A stretch of 64,000 bases of DNA. It comes from Coxiellaceae bacterium. GTDB taxonomy: Bacteria; Pseudomonadota; Gammaproteobacteria; Coxiellales; Coxiellaceae. The stretch spans positions 88,163 through 152,162 of the forward strand of contig JARGNX010000008.1 of assembly GCA_029210045.1 (NCBI GenBank), in the 5' to 3' direction. Below the pieces are notes generated by a model. The model ran no database searches. It was not told the DNA's origin and was given only the letters and a program-made list of their open reading frames with translations. Each line of letters begins with the position of its first letter. The first letter of the stretch is position 1. Below are positions 63,141 through 64,000 of the stretch, piece by piece. The position numbers were made by a program, and so were the translations under genes.

Positions 63141-64000
63141 ATGTTTCAAGGGAGTATGGTGGCAATAGTCACACCATTTACTGCACAAAATGAAGTCGAT
63201 TATGCCGCTTTGGAAAGGCTGTTTGATTGGCATATAGAGCAGGGTACTCAGCAGATTATTCTATTAGGCACGACAGGTGAATCCGCTAATATTCGTTTTG
63301 AAGAACGTACACAAATGATTAAGCATGCTGTGGCGTATATCAACAAGCGTGTGCCACTGATGATAGGTACGGGTACAAATGCTTTATACGAAACCCTTGA
63401 GCTAACAGAACAAGCTAAACAGTTGGGCGCTGATGCGGCGATGATTGTTACCCCGTATTATATTAAGCCGCCGCAAAAAGCCATGATTGAATATTTTGCT
63501 GAAGTGGCCAAAATTGCATTTCCGCAGTGTTTATATAATGTACCGTCACGAACCAGTATTGATTTGCTGCCAGAAACCGCTGCCGTTATTGCAAAGAATA
63601 CTAATGTACACGGTATCAAAGAAGCCAGCGGTGATGTATCTCGAGTGAAGCAACTGCGTGATTTGGGATGTGATTTTGATATTGTCAGTGGTGAAGACGG
63701 TAATGCTTGTGAGTTTGTTTTAGCGGGCGGTGACGGCGTGATTTCGGTGGTAGCTAATGTTGCACCGGGATTAATGCGTACCATGGTTGATGCGGCTAAA
63801 GCCGGTGATAGCACGGCGGCAAACGCCATTAATGACAAATTGTCGCTATTGCATAAAAATTTGTTCTTGCAATCTAACCCAATCCCGGTTAAATACGCAT
63901 TAGGACAAATGGCGATGATCGATAACAACGTTCGATTGCCATTGGCAGAATTGGAACAAGAGTACAAATCAGCGGTTGCGGCAGCATTGCAACAAGCAGA
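63141..64000 (+). CDS. dapA: 4-hydroxy-tetrahydrodipicolinate synthase, 3' end outside window
   Basis: 286 codons visible from ATG 63141 (AAGGA upstream); the family is about 290-295 aa, so only a few residues lie beyond the edge. Condenses pyruvate with aspartate semialdehyde, first committed step to lysine and meso-diaminopimelate. Seen: FQGSMVAIVTPF, the LGTTGES loop, YNVPSRT with the catalytic Tyr, the Schiff-base Lys in GIKEASGD, and VSGEDGNACEF. Confidence 0.96.
   Translation, partial: MFQGSMVAIVTPFTAQNEVDYAALERLFDWHIEQGTQQIILLGTTGESANIRFEERTQMIKHAVAYINKRVPLMIGTGTNALYETLELTEQAKQLGADAAMIVTPYYIKPPQKAMIEYFAEVAKIAFPQCLYNVPSRTSIDLLPETAAVIAKNTNVHGIKEASGDVSRVKQLRDLGCDFDIVSGEDGNACEFVLAGGDGVISVVANVAPGLMRTMVDAAKAGDSTAANAINDKLSLLHKNLFLQSNPIPVKYALGQMAMIDNNVRLPLAELEQEYKSAVAAALQQA

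Noticed and set aside
63458-63967. Leftward 169-codon open frame
   Set aside because: Antisense to dapA, whose catalytic motifs are all present on the plus strand.

Overview
The window looks like a chromosomal segment of a gammaproteobacterium from the Legionellales/Coxiellales branch, probably one that lives inside eukaryotic cells. This is inferred from moderate-to-low GC, a gammaproteobacterial housekeeping set (mutS, mutY-yggX, asmA-like, pyrE, trmB, ppsR/ppsA, rmuC, kdgK, bcp, dapA, fadE plus thiolase plus multifunctional beta-oxidation protein), and many large single-copy genes carrying eukaryote-like modules: ankyrin repeats, leucine-rich repeats, J domains, a protein-kinase-like fold, ADP-ribosyltransferase motifs and C-terminal CaaX boxes. 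No secretion-system gene is in the window, so delivery of these proteins into a host is inference.

Layout. 1-3.7 kb: two J-domain-type genes on the minus strand around a kinase-like gene. 3.8-7.7 kb: ZIP metal transporter, M17 aminopeptidase, two small membrane proteins and a type IV pilin-like protein. 7.8-13.7 kb: a fatty-acid beta-oxidation operon. 13.9-17.6 kb: membrane protein, POT-family transporter, orphan Phd antitoxin, pyrE and tRNA-Phe. 17.8-21.9 kb: a tandem pair of diverged paralogous membrane proteins of unknown function. 22-25 kb: a PAS-GAF-PAS-GGDEF-EAL protein whose first PAS resembles the FixL haem domain. 25-28.2 kb: yggX, mutY and an asmA-like gene. 28.4-35.4 kb: accessory genes (a broken LRR gene, a Pro-rich protein, a glycosyltransferase-like protein, three unknowns) interleaved with trmB and ppsR. 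35.6-38 kb: ppsA. 38-41.2 kb: a large effector-like protein and a DinJ/YafQ module with a shortened toxin. 41.3-47.2 kb: a secreted protein, HAD phosphatase, mutS, pncC and an exported amidase. 47.3-58.4 kb: the most striking locus, two giant paralogues with ankyrin-like repeats, each preceded by a small membrane-protein gene (the first decayed). 58.4-64 kb: rmuC, kdgK, two tandem LuxR-type regulators, an unusual repeat block, bcp and a dapA cut by the window end.

The main discovery candidate is the 47.3-58.4 kb locus. Both giant proteins contain an R-S-ExE mono-ADP-ribosyltransferase signature followed by a His/Glu/His pattern like the phosphodiesterase domain of Legionella SidE-family ubiquitin-modifying effectors. 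The domain order is opposite to SidE, and both proteins end in CVIS, a farnesylation-type CaaX box. Together this suggests a duplicated, host-membrane-targeted enzyme that could perform phosphoribosyl-type ubiquitin chemistry. The motifs are visible in the sequence; the function is inference.

Several starts were moved inward from the longest open frame because a ribosome-binding site, a family start or a tRNA overlap argued for it: fadE, pyrE, yggX, pncC, the amidase, bcp, dinJ/yafQ, the second LuxR regulator and the first giant protein.
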